A stretch of 11,564 nt of DNA from Clostridium sp. UBA1056 (GTDB taxonomy: Bacteria; Bacillota; Clostridia; Clostridiales; Clostridiaceae). Position 1 is the first letter of the stretch; each line of letters opens with the position of its first letter. A model generated the notes under the pieces. That model did not search any database. It was not told where the DNA came from and saw only the letters and a list, made by a program, of their open reading frames with translations. Made by a program: the position numbers and the translations under genes. The stretch lies in assembly GCA_002316385.1 (NCBI GenBank), contig DCDL01000004.1, positions 71,406-82,969 on the forward strand, in the 5' to 3' direction. This document shows, in pieces, positions 1-6,686 of this stretch.

Positions 1-92
1 TATTTTTTGAAGATGCCTAAATCATTAATAAGACTTAACAGTGAAATTTTGACTATAATAATTTTAAACTTGCTTAAGTCATAAGTAAATAG

Positions 93-1028
93 TTATTTTT
101 GGGCAACAATACAAATCCATTCTCCATCTTCCATGACTTCTTCAATTTTAAAGCCTAGACTTTCTAGCTTCTCAGATACTTTATCTCTTTGAGTATTTAA
201 AATACCAGAAGCTATGAAATATCCTTCTTTCTCTAAAAACTCTCTTACACCATCACTTAAAAGCATAATTATATCAGCTAAAATGTTAGCTACTATTATA
301 TCAGCTTTACCTTCTACTACTTCCATTAAATCTCCATGAAGAATTTCAATGTTATTTAAGTCATTAAATCCAACATTCTTATTAGCTGATTCTACAGCTA
401 CTGGATCTAAGTCTACTCCCACTACATGGTTTGCTCCTAGTTTAGCTGCAGCTATAGATAATATTCCAGAACCAGTTCCTATATCAAATACAGTAGTATC
501 TTCTTTTACCTTCTTCTCTAAAGCTTTTATACACATTCTTGTAGTTTCATGGGTTCCTGTTCCAAAGGCCATACCTGGATCTAATTCCACTATAACCTCT
601 TCAGGTTTTTTCTCATAGTTTTCCCATGTAGGCTTTACTACAATTCGTTCACCAATCTTAGTTGGCTTATAGTACTGTTTCCAGTTATTTGCCCAATCAT
701 CTTGATTTACTTTATGATAAGTAACTATGCCCTCGCCTTTATCAAAGCCAAATTCACCTAATTTATCTACACTTTCTTTTATGTAATTTAGAGTATTCAT
801 AAAGTTTTCACTATCTTGGAAATACCCTTTAACCATAGCTCCTTGTTCAATAGTTAGAACTGATTCATTTATAAAGTCTGCATAACCTAAATTCTTCTTT
901 TTAAATTCCACATCTGCCACATCTTCTATGGAAACACCTTCTACATCACAGTTATAAAGAAAGCCCGCTACGGCTTCTGTAGCTTCACTACTTGTAAGTA
1001 TAGTTATTTCAAACCAATCCTTATCCAT
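93..1028 (-). CDS. prmA: Ribosomal protein L11 methyltransferase
   Basis: A cytoplasmic SAM-dependent methyltransferase that trimethylates ribosomal protein L11 (family knowledge). The 311-residue product has the usual length. An N-terminal recognition domain (about residues 1-95) is followed by the linker region with DDWANNW (111-117) and the family signature DPGMAFGTGTH (150-160). The Rossmann motif I is FDIGTGSG (181-188), and NILA at 248-251 is the substrate-binding loop. The ATG start is fixed by a strong GGAGGA ribosome binding site about 8 nt upstream. In many Firmicutes prmA directly follows dnaJ; here it is separated from dnaJ by a YitT-family gene and two terminators, so it probably uses its own promoter (candidate at 1192-1220). 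No clear terminator or next start is visible in the 92 bases after its stop. Identification is very secure. Confidence 0.96.
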   Translation of the reverse strand: MDKDWFEITILTSSEATEAVAGFLYNCDVEGVSIEDVADVEFKKKNLGYADFINESVLTIEQGAMVKGYFQDSENFMNTLNYIKESVDKLGEFGFDKGEGIVTYHKVNQDDWANNWKQYYKPTKIGERIVVKPTWENYEKKPEEVIVELDPGMAFGTGTHETTRMCIKALEKKVKEDTTVFDIGTGSGILSIAAAKLGANHVVGVDLDPVAVESANKNVGFNDLNNIEILHGDLMEVVEGKADIIVANILADIIMLLSDGVREFLEKEGYFIASGILNTQRDKVSEKLESLGFKIEEVMEDGEWICIVAQK

Positions 1029-1097
1029 ATTAATTTCCTCCTATATCTACATATTAAATGTTATTATATTTAATTTAAATCAATAATAGTTAATAAG

Positions 1098-1123
1098 TTT
1101 CAGATATACTCTTCCATCTGAAA
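1098..1123. repeat. Perfect 8-bp inverted repeat in prmA leader
   Basis: TTTCAGAT at 1098-1105 pairs perfectly with ATCTGAAA at 1116-1123 across a 10-nt loop. It would form a hairpin in the prmA leader about 70 nt before the start codon. No T-tract follows on either strand, so it is not an intrinsic terminator. I recognise no riboswitch or T-box features around it, and the function is unknown. Confidence 0.45.
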
Positions 1124-1191
1124 TCAAAAACTACCTTTACATTATCGCCATAAATTTCATTTCCAATGTATATGGTATTACAACAAAGTCC

Positions 1192-1220
1192 ATTATACAC
1201 TAAATAATCTTTATTGTGTA
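1192..1220 (-). promoter_or_regulatory. Candidate sigma-A promoter for prmA
   Basis: Read on the minus strand this is TACACA (1215-1220), a 17-bp spacer and a perfect TATAAT (1192-1197). It lies between the YitT-gene terminator and prmA and would give a leader of about 155 nt. The -35 matches only 4 of 6 positions and the background is AT-rich, so this is a plausible call, not a firm one. Confidence 0.4.
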
Positions 1221-1241
1221 ATCGCATCTAGCAAAATAATA

Positions 1242-1295
1242 AAATAACTCCTTCTTGGCAATAGTAATAGTTATCTATCCAAGAAGGAGTTATTT
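1242..1295 (-). terminator. Intrinsic terminator of the YitT-family gene
   Basis: A perfect 17-bp inverted repeat (1242-1258 with 1279-1295) and a 20-nt loop start two bases after the stop codon of the YitT-family gene. On the minus strand the stem ends in TTATTT and runs into a T-rich TTATTATTTTG. On the plus strand no T-tract follows, so it terminates minus-strand transcription. It insulates prmA from the upstream gene. Confidence 0.85.
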
Positions 1296-1297
1296 AC

Positions 1298-2167
1298 TTA
1301 TGGTATAGTAGGGTCCTTAAATCCGAGTCCAAAAGCTTCATCAAAAGGACAAATCATAGTCATAGCAGTTGGATCTATGGTACTTACAACTCTACGCAAA
1401 TTGTATACCTGGGCTTTACTACAAGCACACATTAACATTTGACGGCTTTCTCCTGAAAAGGCCCCTGTAACATTCATTATAGTAACACCACGGCCAATTT
1501 CTTTTCCAATGACCTCAGCAATGGTTGTACCATGATTTGTGATAACCATGGCCATTTTTCCCGCTTCAAAACCTGACATGATTTTATCTATCACTGTAGA
1601 AGTAACTATAGTCGTAATAATCCCTAGCAATACGGCATCAACACTTCCAAATACTACTCCACCTAAAAGTATAACACAGCCATCAATTCCAATAGTAATT
1701 TGACCAATGGATAAGTGAGGTACTTTTTTTCTTACTGAAAGAATTAAGAAATCTGTTCCACCAGTAGATGAATTACGCATATAAATTAGCGCAAGTCCAG
1801 CTCCTGATAAAACCCCAGTGAAAATAGCTGCAAGTAATGGATTTCCTGAATAAATTGGGAAAAGAGGAAATACTACATCCATAAAGAAGGCTGAAATTAC
1901 CATAGTTTTTAAAGATTTAATTAAAAACCATTTTCCTAATACTTTATAACTTATTATTATAATTGGTATGTTAAGTAGTAAACTACATATACCTATGGGT
2001 AATTTAGTAAAGTGATTTATAATTATAGATAACCCTGAAATTCCACCAGGAGCAAAGTGTGCTGATAGTGCAAAAGTATAAATACCTGCAGCATAGAGTA
2101 TACTACCAATGATGTCATAAAAGGTATCAATGGTAAAGTTATAAATACTTTGTTTTTCGATTTTCAT
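1298..2167 (-). CDS. YitT family membrane protein (DUF161/DUF2179)
   Basis: A predicted integral membrane protein of 289 residues. The N-terminal two thirds carry about six hydrophobic segments (roughly 17-36, 57-75, 87-104, 111-130, 155-173 and 176-193). Glycine-rich signatures typical of the YitT_membrane family are visible, such as APGGISGL (39-46) and SSTGGTDFL (133-141). The C-terminal 60 or so residues form a soluble domain matching the DUF2179 pattern (ITNHG, RGVTIMNVTGAFSG, CACSKAQ, DPTAMTMI). The molecular function of the family is not established. The ribosome binding site is weak (AGGGTTGGG upstream), but no better start exists in frame. The gene has its own terminator and a candidate promoter, and it sits between dnaJ and prmA, where many Firmicutes have no gene. 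Family assignment is secure; function is unknown. Confidence 0.9.
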   Translation of the reverse strand: MKIEKQSIYNFTIDTFYDIIGSILYAAGIYTFALSAHFAPGGISGLSIIINHFTKLPIGICSLLLNIPIIIISYKVLGKWFLIKSLKTMVISAFFMDVVFPLFPIYSGNPLLAAIFTGVLSGAGLALIYMRNSSTGGTDFLILSVRKKVPHLSIGQITIGIDGCVILLGGVVFGSVDAVLLGIITTIVTSTVIDKIMSGFEAGKMAMVITNHGTTIAEVIGKEIGRGVTIMNVTGAFSGESRQMLMCACSKAQVYNLRRVVSTIDPTAMTMICPFDEAFGLGFKDPTIP

Positions 2168-2456
2168 GCTATTGTTCCCAACCCTTATATATTAAATTTA
2201 TGACTTATAATTTTGTAGAAAGTAACATATTTTAAACAAAAATAAAAGGCTTACTAGTCACTTATATACTTAGCTTCTATCCTTCTAGCGATTAAAGTGC
2301 AATAAACCCTAAAACCTATTAAATTCTACAGTAATATTATAAATGAACTATTTACCAAAATCAATTATACAACTTCAAAAATATTCTTATTGTTATCTCT
2401 ATTCCTATCTTTCTTTATATTATTAATTAGATTTATCATTCTTTATTTACTCTATC
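2168..2456. other. Non-coding gap between YitT-family gene and dnaJ terminator
   Basis: About 290 AT-rich bases with no open reading frame carrying a ribosome binding site on either strand. It contains the candidate promoters for the YitT-family gene. I see no clear copy of the repeat found between dnaK and dnaJ, although a short TAGTCACTTATA at about 2254-2265 resembles the edge of that repeat. Confidence 0.5.
2336..2364 (-). promoter_or_regulatory. Candidate promoter for the YitT-family gene
   Basis: Minus-strand TTGATT (2359-2364), a 17-bp spacer and a perfect TATAAT (2336-2341). It would give a leader of about 160 nt. A second, poorer candidate nearer the gene is TCTACA-17-TTTAAT (2191-2219), which would leave a leader of only about 17 nt. 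The sequence alone cannot say which is used. Confidence 0.42.
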
Positions 2457-2505
2457 AAAATAGCTAAAGCCCCATACTTAACTATTATAAGACTTTAGCT
2501 ATTTT
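2457..2505 (-). terminator. Intrinsic terminator of the dnaK operon
   Basis: A perfect 13-bp stem (AAAATAGCTAAAG at 2457-2469 pairing with CTTTAGCTATTTT at 2493-2505) with a 23-nt loop, placed 29 nt after the dnaJ stop codon. The stem ends in TTTT in either direction; only minus-strand genes approach it. The tail beyond the stem is not a pure T-tract, so termination may be partial. It marks the likely end of hrcA-grpE-dnaK-dnaJ. Confidence 0.75.
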
Positions 2506-2534
2506 ACTATATTCATTGGTTATATTATTATTTC

Positions 2535-3662
2535 TTATGACTTTCCAAATAATCCTTTTTTGTGTTTTTTCTTTTCTACGGTCACTTCTGGTACTTCTCC
2601 ACTAGCTTCCATAAACATTCTTAAAGCTTCCTCTTGTTTTTCATTTAAAGATTTTGGCACATCTACTATTACCTTAACATAGTGATCTCCTCTACCTGCT
2701 GAATTAACTCTAGGAACCCCCTTAGATTTTAATCTAAACACTGTTCCTGGCTGGGTACCTGCTGGAACCTTATAAGTAACATCTCCATCTACCGTTGGAA
2801 CCTTTATATCTGTACCAAATGTAGCCTTTGCAAAGGATATATGAGTCTCCATATGGATATCAAAGCCTTTACGTTTAAATACTTCATGAGGTGCAACCCT
2901 TATGTTTATATAAAGATCTCCTGCTGGGCCTCCATTTTCACCTGCTTCACCTTGTCCTCTAAGTGGCATTACATTTCCTGTATCTACACCTGACGGAACC
3001 TTCACAGTTAAATTTCTAGTTTTTCTTTCTTTTCCTGTTCCTCTACAAGTTGTGCATTGGTCCTCTATTATAGCACCCTTACCTCCACAAGCATCACAGG
3101 TAGTAGTTGTAGAAATAACCCCTAGTGGAGTCCTTCTTTGAACATTTATTTTACCTCTTCCACTACACTTAGAACAAGTCTTAGGACTAGTACCTGCTTT
3201 AGCTCCTGTGCCTCCGCAAGTTTCACATTTTTCTCTTCTAGTAACTTTAATTTCCTTCTCACAGCCAAATACAGCCTCTTCAAAAGTTAAATTTAAATTG
3301 AACTCTAAATCTGCACCCTTTCTTGGAGCATTTTTATTAGAAGAAGAGGAGAATCCTCCACCAAAGATATCACTGAAAATATCTCCAAAACCTCCAAAAC
3401 CTCCACCGAAATCAAATCCATCAAAGCCTTGAGCTCCATTGAAGTCAGCTGTACCAAATTGGTCATATCTTTGTCTTTTTTCTGGATCTGATAAAACCTG
3501 ATAAGCTTCATTTATTTCTTTAAACTTTTCCTCTGCTTCAGTATTCCCTTGATTCCTATCTGGATGATACTTCAAAGCAGACTTTTTAAACGCTTTTTTT
3601 ATATCGTCATCGCTAGCACTTTTATCTACACCAAGTACTTCATAATAATCCTTATTAGCCAT
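2535..3662 (-). CDS. dnaJ: Chaperone protein DnaJ
   Basis: A type I J-domain co-chaperone (375 residues, usual length) that stimulates DnaK ATPase activity and delivers unfolded substrates. The J domain (1-70) has the catalytic HPD at 33-35. A Gly/Phe-rich linker runs from about 76 to 104. Four CxxCxGxG zinc repeats start at residues 146, 163, 189 and 203 and are all intact. The C-terminal substrate-binding region follows and ends in a lysine-rich tail. The start has an AGGTGG ribosome binding site (3675-3680) with a rather long spacer of about 12 nt. It lies 391 bp from dnaK, unusually far for operon partners, with hairpins in between. It therefore may be expressed at a different level or partly from a local promoter; a weak candidate is TTGAAA-17-TAATAT at 3698-3726. 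Identity is very secure. Confidence 0.97.
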   Translation of the reverse strand: MANKDYYEVLGVDKSASDDDIKKAFKKSALKYHPDRNQGNTEAEEKFKEINEAYQVLSDPEKRQRYDQFGTADFNGAQGFDGFDFGGGFGGFGDIFSDIFGGGFSSSSNKNAPRKGADLEFNLNLTFEEAVFGCEKEIKVTRREKCETCGGTGAKAGTSPKTCSKCSGRGKINVQRRTPLGVISTTTTCDACGGKGAIIEDQCTTCRGTGKERKTRNLTVKVPSGVDTGNVMPLRGQGEAGENGGPAGDLYINIRVAPHEVFKRKGFDIHMETHISFAKATFGTDIKVPTVDGDVTYKVPAGTQPGTVFRLKSKGVPRVNSAGRGDHYVKVIVDVPKSLNEKQEEALRMFMEASGEVPEVTVEKKKHKKGLFGKS

Positions 3663-3825
3663 ATTTAAAATTCACCACCTATTTTACTTCGATTAATATA
3701 TTAAAATATATTATGTATAATTTCAACCATGTATTAATGCAAATAATTGGAACTTTAACATTGAAAGCTAATTATACATTCAATCTTAAATACATTTATA
3801 TGCTTTACTACTATATTTAAACTCT
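3663..3825. other. dnaJ-proximal part of the dnaK-dnaJ gap
   Basis: AT-rich sequence without a credible gene. It holds the dnaJ ribosome binding site (3675-3680) and a weak promoter-like pair on the minus strand, TTGAAA (3721-3726) and TAATAT (3698-3703), 17 bp apart. A perfect TATAAT (minus strand, 3771-3776) has no acceptable -35 partner. Confidence 0.35.
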
Positions 3826-3867
3826 AATGAAACTCATTCCCATATGTATTTTTTAAGGAAACTCCTT
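3826..3867. repeat. Pair of related mini-hairpins
   Basis: AATGAAACTCATT (3826-3838) and AAGGAAACTCCTT (3855-3867) each fold into a 5-bp stem closing the same AAC loop. The two copies differ at exactly two positions (3828/3857 and 3836/3865), which are partners in the stem: a T-A pair in one is a G-C pair in the other. They adjoin the longer repeat units that begin near 3876. Function is unknown. Confidence 0.5.
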
Positions 3868-3875
3868 TTCACTTT

Positions 3876-4005
3876 GTTCAAATGAGTAAGTTCCACTACC
3901 CAAATTAAAATTTGGAGTGTCACTTATCTTCCCATTGCTAAATCATAGATTTAGATGTTCATTTAAGTTTCACTGTCCAAATTAAAATCTGGAGTGTCAC
4001 TTAAA
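3876..4005. repeat. Two tandem long-hairpin repeat units between dnaK and dnaJ
   Basis: Unit 1 (3887-3926) and unit 2 (3964-4003) are identical at 36 of 40 positions, offset by 77 bases. Each folds as TAAGT/ACTTA, a small internal loop, CACT/AGTG, a 2-nt bulge, then CCAAATT/AATTTGG with an AA loop. In unit 2 the outer stem extends to 7 bp (3962-3968 with 3999-4005). Between them is a third palindrome, CTAAATC/GATTTAG (3938-3944, 3948-3954). The left edge, GTTCAAATGAGTAAGTTC (3876-3893), recurs exactly as its reverse complement at 11507-11524. I see no open reading frame inside. It resembles a short non-coding dispersed palindromic element; I do not recognise it as a named family. Confidence 0.8.
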
Positions 4006-4035
4006 TTAAGGGATGAATGTTTCATCATCCCTTAA
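4006..4035 (-). terminator. Terminator-like hairpin directly after dnaK
   Basis: A perfect 11-bp stem, TTAAGGGATGA (4006-4016) with TCATCCCTTAA (4025-4035), and an 8-nt loop start 18 nt after the dnaK stop codon. On the minus strand it is followed by TTTAAG, a poor T-tract, so it may only attenuate, or may protect the 3' end of a processed dnaK message. It abuts the outer stem of the neighbouring repeat unit (ends at 4005). Confidence 0.6.
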
Positions 4036-4053
4036 CCATATTAAAGTTTATTC

Positions 4054-5907
4054 TTAGTCTACTTTAAAATCAGCATCTACAACATTATCATCATGTGGTG
4101 CATCTTGAGCTCCTGCTCCTGCTTCTCCACCCATGTTGTTTGGATCAAAACCTTCTGCTCCTGGTTGAGCACCTTCAGCTTGGTATACCTTTGAAGATAC
4201 AGCGTAGAATTCTTGTGTTAATTCTTCTGTAGCTTTTTTAATAGCTTCTATGTCTTCTCCGTCTTTAACTGATTTTAATACTTGAATTCTTTGTTCTATC
4301 TTAGCTTTATCATCAGCAGAAACTTTATCTCCAAGGTCAGCTAAAGTTTTTTCTGTTTGGTAAACCATTTGATCTGCAGTGTTTTTAACTTCTATAGCTT
4401 CTTTTCTCTTCTTGTCTTCTTCTGCAAATCTTTCTGCTTCATTTACTGCATTTTGGATTTCATCATCACTTAAGTTAGTTGAAGCTGTGATAGTGATGTT
4501 AGCTTCTTTTCCAGTTCCTTTATCCTTAGCAGAAACTTTAACTATACCGTTAGCATCTATATCAAAAGTAACTTCTATTTGAGGAATTCCTCTTGGAGCT
4601 GCTGCAATTCCAGAAAGAGTGAATCTTCCTAAAGTTTTGTTGTCAGCTGCCATTTGTCTTTCACCTTGAACTACGTGAATTTCAACAGATGTTTGACCGT
4701 CTGCTGCAGTTGAGAATACTTGACTCTTCTTAGTTGGAATTGTTGTATTTCTTTCGATTAATGCTGTAGCAACTCCACCTAAAGTTTCAATTCCTAAAGT
4801 TAATGGTGAAACATCAAGAAGTAATACGTCTTTAACATCTCCTGTTAAAACTCCACCTTGAATAGCTGCACCTGCTGCAACACATTCATCTGGGTTAACT
4901 CCTTTTGATGGTTCTTTTCCTGTAAAGTTTTTAACTGCTTCTACAACAGCTGGAATTCTTGTAGATCCACCAACTAATACAATCTTATCGATTTCTCCTA
5001 TTGAAAGATCCGCATCTTGAAGAGCTTTTCTCATTGGCTCAATAGTTCTTTGTACTAAATCATGAGTTAATTCATTGAATTTAGCTCTTGTTAGATTCAT
5101 ATCTATATGCTTTGGACCTGTAGCATCAGCTGTGATGAATGGAAGATTGATGTTTGTTTGAGTAGAAGATGATAACTCTATTTTAGCTTTTTCAGCGGCT
5201 TCTTTTAATCTTTGAAGTGCCATTTTATCATTTCTTAAATCAATTCCATTAGAAGCTTTGAAAGTTTCAGCTATATAATCCATAACTTTTTGGTCAAAGT
5301 CATCTCCACCAAGACGAGTATCTCCATTTGTAGATTTAACTTCGAAAACTCCATCCCCAAGTTCTAGGATAGATACGTCAAAAGTACCACCACCAAGGTC
5401 ATATACAAATATTTTTTGGTTTGTATCCATTTTGTCAAGACCATAAGCAAGAGATGCAGCTGTTGGCTCGTTTATGATTCTCTTAACATCAAGTCCTGCA
5501 ATTCTTCCTGCGTCTTTAGTTGCTTGTCTTTGGCTATCATTAAAATATGCTGGAACTGTAATAACAGCTTCTGTAACTGTTTCTCCTAAATAAGCTTCAG
5601 CATCTGCTTTTAATTTTTGAAGTACCATTGCTGATATTTCTTGAGGAGTATACTCTTTTCCATCTATATTTACTTTATGATTTGTTCCCATTTCTCTTTT
5701 TATTGAGATTATAGTTTTATCTGGGTTTGTTATTGATTGTCTTTTTGCAACTTGACCAACAAGTCTTTCGCCATCTTGTAAGAAAGATACTACTGATGGA
5801 GTAGTTCTAGCACCTTCTGCATTTGGTATTATAACTGGATCTCCACCTTCCATAACTGATACACATGAGTTTGTTGTTCCTAAATCGATTCCTATTATTT
5901 TTGCCAT
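4054..5907 (-). CDS. dnaK: Molecular chaperone DnaK (Hsp70)
   Basis: The ATP-driven cytoplasmic Hsp70 chaperone, 617 residues. The nucleotide-binding domain (1 to about 355) shows phosphate-1 motif IGIDLGTTNS (5-14), phosphate-2 motif DLGGGTFD (170-177) and adenosine motif LVGGSTRIPA (311-320). It is short around residues 70-95, consistent with the Gram-positive type that lacks the proteobacterial insertion. The conserved hydrophobic linker DVLLLD is at 360-365, followed by the beta substrate-binding domain to about 475 and the helical lid to about 575. A Gly/Ala-rich tail ends in DDNVVDADFKVD. The start is set by AGGAGG at 5916-5921. It is third in the CIRCE-controlled operon, 92 bp after grpE, and is followed by a hairpin and a 391-bp gap before dnaJ. 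No key residue is missing. Confidence 0.98.
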   Translation of the reverse strand: MAKIIGIDLGTTNSCVSVMEGGDPVIIPNAEGARTTPSVVSFLQDGERLVGQVAKRQSITNPDKTIISIKREMGTNHKVNIDGKEYTPQEISAMVLQKLKADAEAYLGETVTEAVITVPAYFNDSQRQATKDAGRIAGLDVKRIINEPTAASLAYGLDKMDTNQKIFVYDLGGGTFDVSILELGDGVFEVKSTNGDTRLGGDDFDQKVMDYIAETFKASNGIDLRNDKMALQRLKEAAEKAKIELSSSTQTNINLPFITADATGPKHIDMNLTRAKFNELTHDLVQRTIEPMRKALQDADLSIGEIDKIVLVGGSTRIPAVVEAVKNFTGKEPSKGVNPDECVAAGAAIQGGVLTGDVKDVLLLDVSPLTLGIETLGGVATALIERNTTIPTKKSQVFSTAADGQTSVEIHVVQGERQMAADNKTLGRFTLSGIAAAPRGIPQIEVTFDIDANGIVKVSAKDKGTGKEANITITASTNLSDDEIQNAVNEAERFAEEDKKRKEAIEVKNTADQMVYQTEKTLADLGDKVSADDKAKIEQRIQVLKSVKDGEDIEAIKKATEELTQEFYAVSSKVYQAEGAQPGAEGFDPNNMGGEAGAGAQDAPHDDNVVDADFKVD

Positions 5908-5999
5908 TATAATTTCCTCCTACAATTAATATGTTATCTTTTTATCTAATTAAATTTATATATCTTAATTGAAAACCTAAATTTTTATAGGTAAATAGA

Positions 6000-6626
6000 C
6001 TAATTTACTACTTTAACCATACTATATCTTAATACTTTATCACCTTTTTTATATCCCTTTAAGAATACTTCAGCTACTTGGTTCTTTCCTAGATTTTCAT
6101 CCTCCATATGCATTACTGCATTGTGGAAGTTAGGATCGAATTCTCCATCAGATGAAATTTCTTCAACTCCTAGCTTTTCAAAGGAGCTTTCAAATTGATT
6201 TATAGTTAATTCTATACCTTTTTTAAGATCTTCTGTGCTACCATCTACCGAAATAGCTCTTTCTAAGTTATCTAACACCGGTATCATTTCCTTTAATACA
6301 TCTGCACAGGCTTCTGCATAGATATTTTCTTTTTCTTTAGAAGTTCTTTTTCTAAAGTTATCGTACTCAGCTACAGTTCTTAATAATTTATCTTTTAAAG
6401 ATTCATTTTCTTCTTTAAGCTCTTTAATTTCTTCTTTACGATTTTTAAATTTCTTCATCTCATCTTCTTTCTCCTCTTCCTCTTTAACTTCTGAGGATTC
6501 TTCATAAGGAGTTCCTTCCTCTTGACTTTTAGTCGTTTCAGAAGTTTCATTATCTATAATTTCATCCGCATTACCTTCCATATAATTTTTGTCTGGCTCT
6601 TTGCTTTCTTCCATATTATTTTGCAA
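6000..6626 (-). CDS. grpE: Nucleotide exchange factor GrpE
   Basis: Releases ADP from DnaK. The N-terminal part is long, acidic and disordered-looking (many E, K, S). A coiled-coil segment rich in E, K and L (…EIKELKEENESLKDKLL…) leads into the canonical VAEYDNFRKRT dimer region. The C-terminal beta-wing follows, with the usual motifs (FDPNFHNAVM, VLRYSMVKV). Start choice: the frame stays open to a TTG at 6641, but that codon lies within the GGAGGG ribosome binding site itself (6634-6639). The TTG at 6624-6626 is placed ideally 7-8 nt downstream, giving 208 residues (MQNNMEESKE…). The ATG at 6612-6614 is about 20 nt away, which is too far. Second gene of the hrcA operon. Identity is secure; the TTG start is inferred. 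Confidence 0.93.
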   Translation of the reverse strand: MQNNMEESKEPDKNYMEGNADEIIDNETSETTKSQEEGTPYEESSEVKEEEEKEDEMKKFKNRKEEIKELKEENESLKDKLLRTVAEYDNFRKRTSKEKENIYAEACADVLKEMIPVLDNLERAISVDGSTEDLKKGIELTINQFESSFEKLGVEEISSDGEFDPNFHNAVMHMEDENLGKNQVAEVFLKGYKKGDKVLRYSMVKVVN

Positions 6627-6633
6627 TGCTCTT

Positions 6634-6639
6634 CCCTCC
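6634..6639 (-). promoter_or_regulatory. grpE ribosome binding site deciding a TTG start
   Basis: Minus-strand GGAGGG followed 7 nt later by TTG (6624-6626). It is the only strong Shine-Dalgarno sequence near the grpE 5' end and argues for TTG initiation instead of the ATG four codons downstream. Confidence 0.7.
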
Positions 6640-6686
6640 AATCTAAATACTTATCTCATTTAATTTGAGTATATATAAGTCCACAT

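Noticed and set aside
1..92. Possible start of a further minus-strand gene after prmA, such as rsmE
   Set aside because: The ATG codons in this stretch run into stops within one or two codons and no ribosome binding site is seen; any next gene lies outside the window.
349..618. Plus-strand open frame opposite prmA (89 codons)
   Set aside because: It lies wholly inside a clear prmA gene, has no ribosome binding site, and its sequence is what the antisense of prmA codons yields.
3208..3511. Overlapping frames inside dnaJ on both strands
   Set aside because: They arise from the repetitive Gly/Phe-rich and zinc-finger coding sequence; no start signals and no family resemblance.
3876..4005. Possible CRISPR array from the repeated 27-nt block CCAAATT…CACTTA
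   Set aside because: Only two copies, each strongly palindromic; the intervening sequence is itself palindromic and not a spacer, and no cas genes are near.
5975..5992. Small hairpin ACCTA/TAGGT followed by T residues between grpE and dnaK
   Set aside because: Only 5 bp in an AT-rich gap inside an operon whose genes must be co-expressed; too weak to call a terminator.
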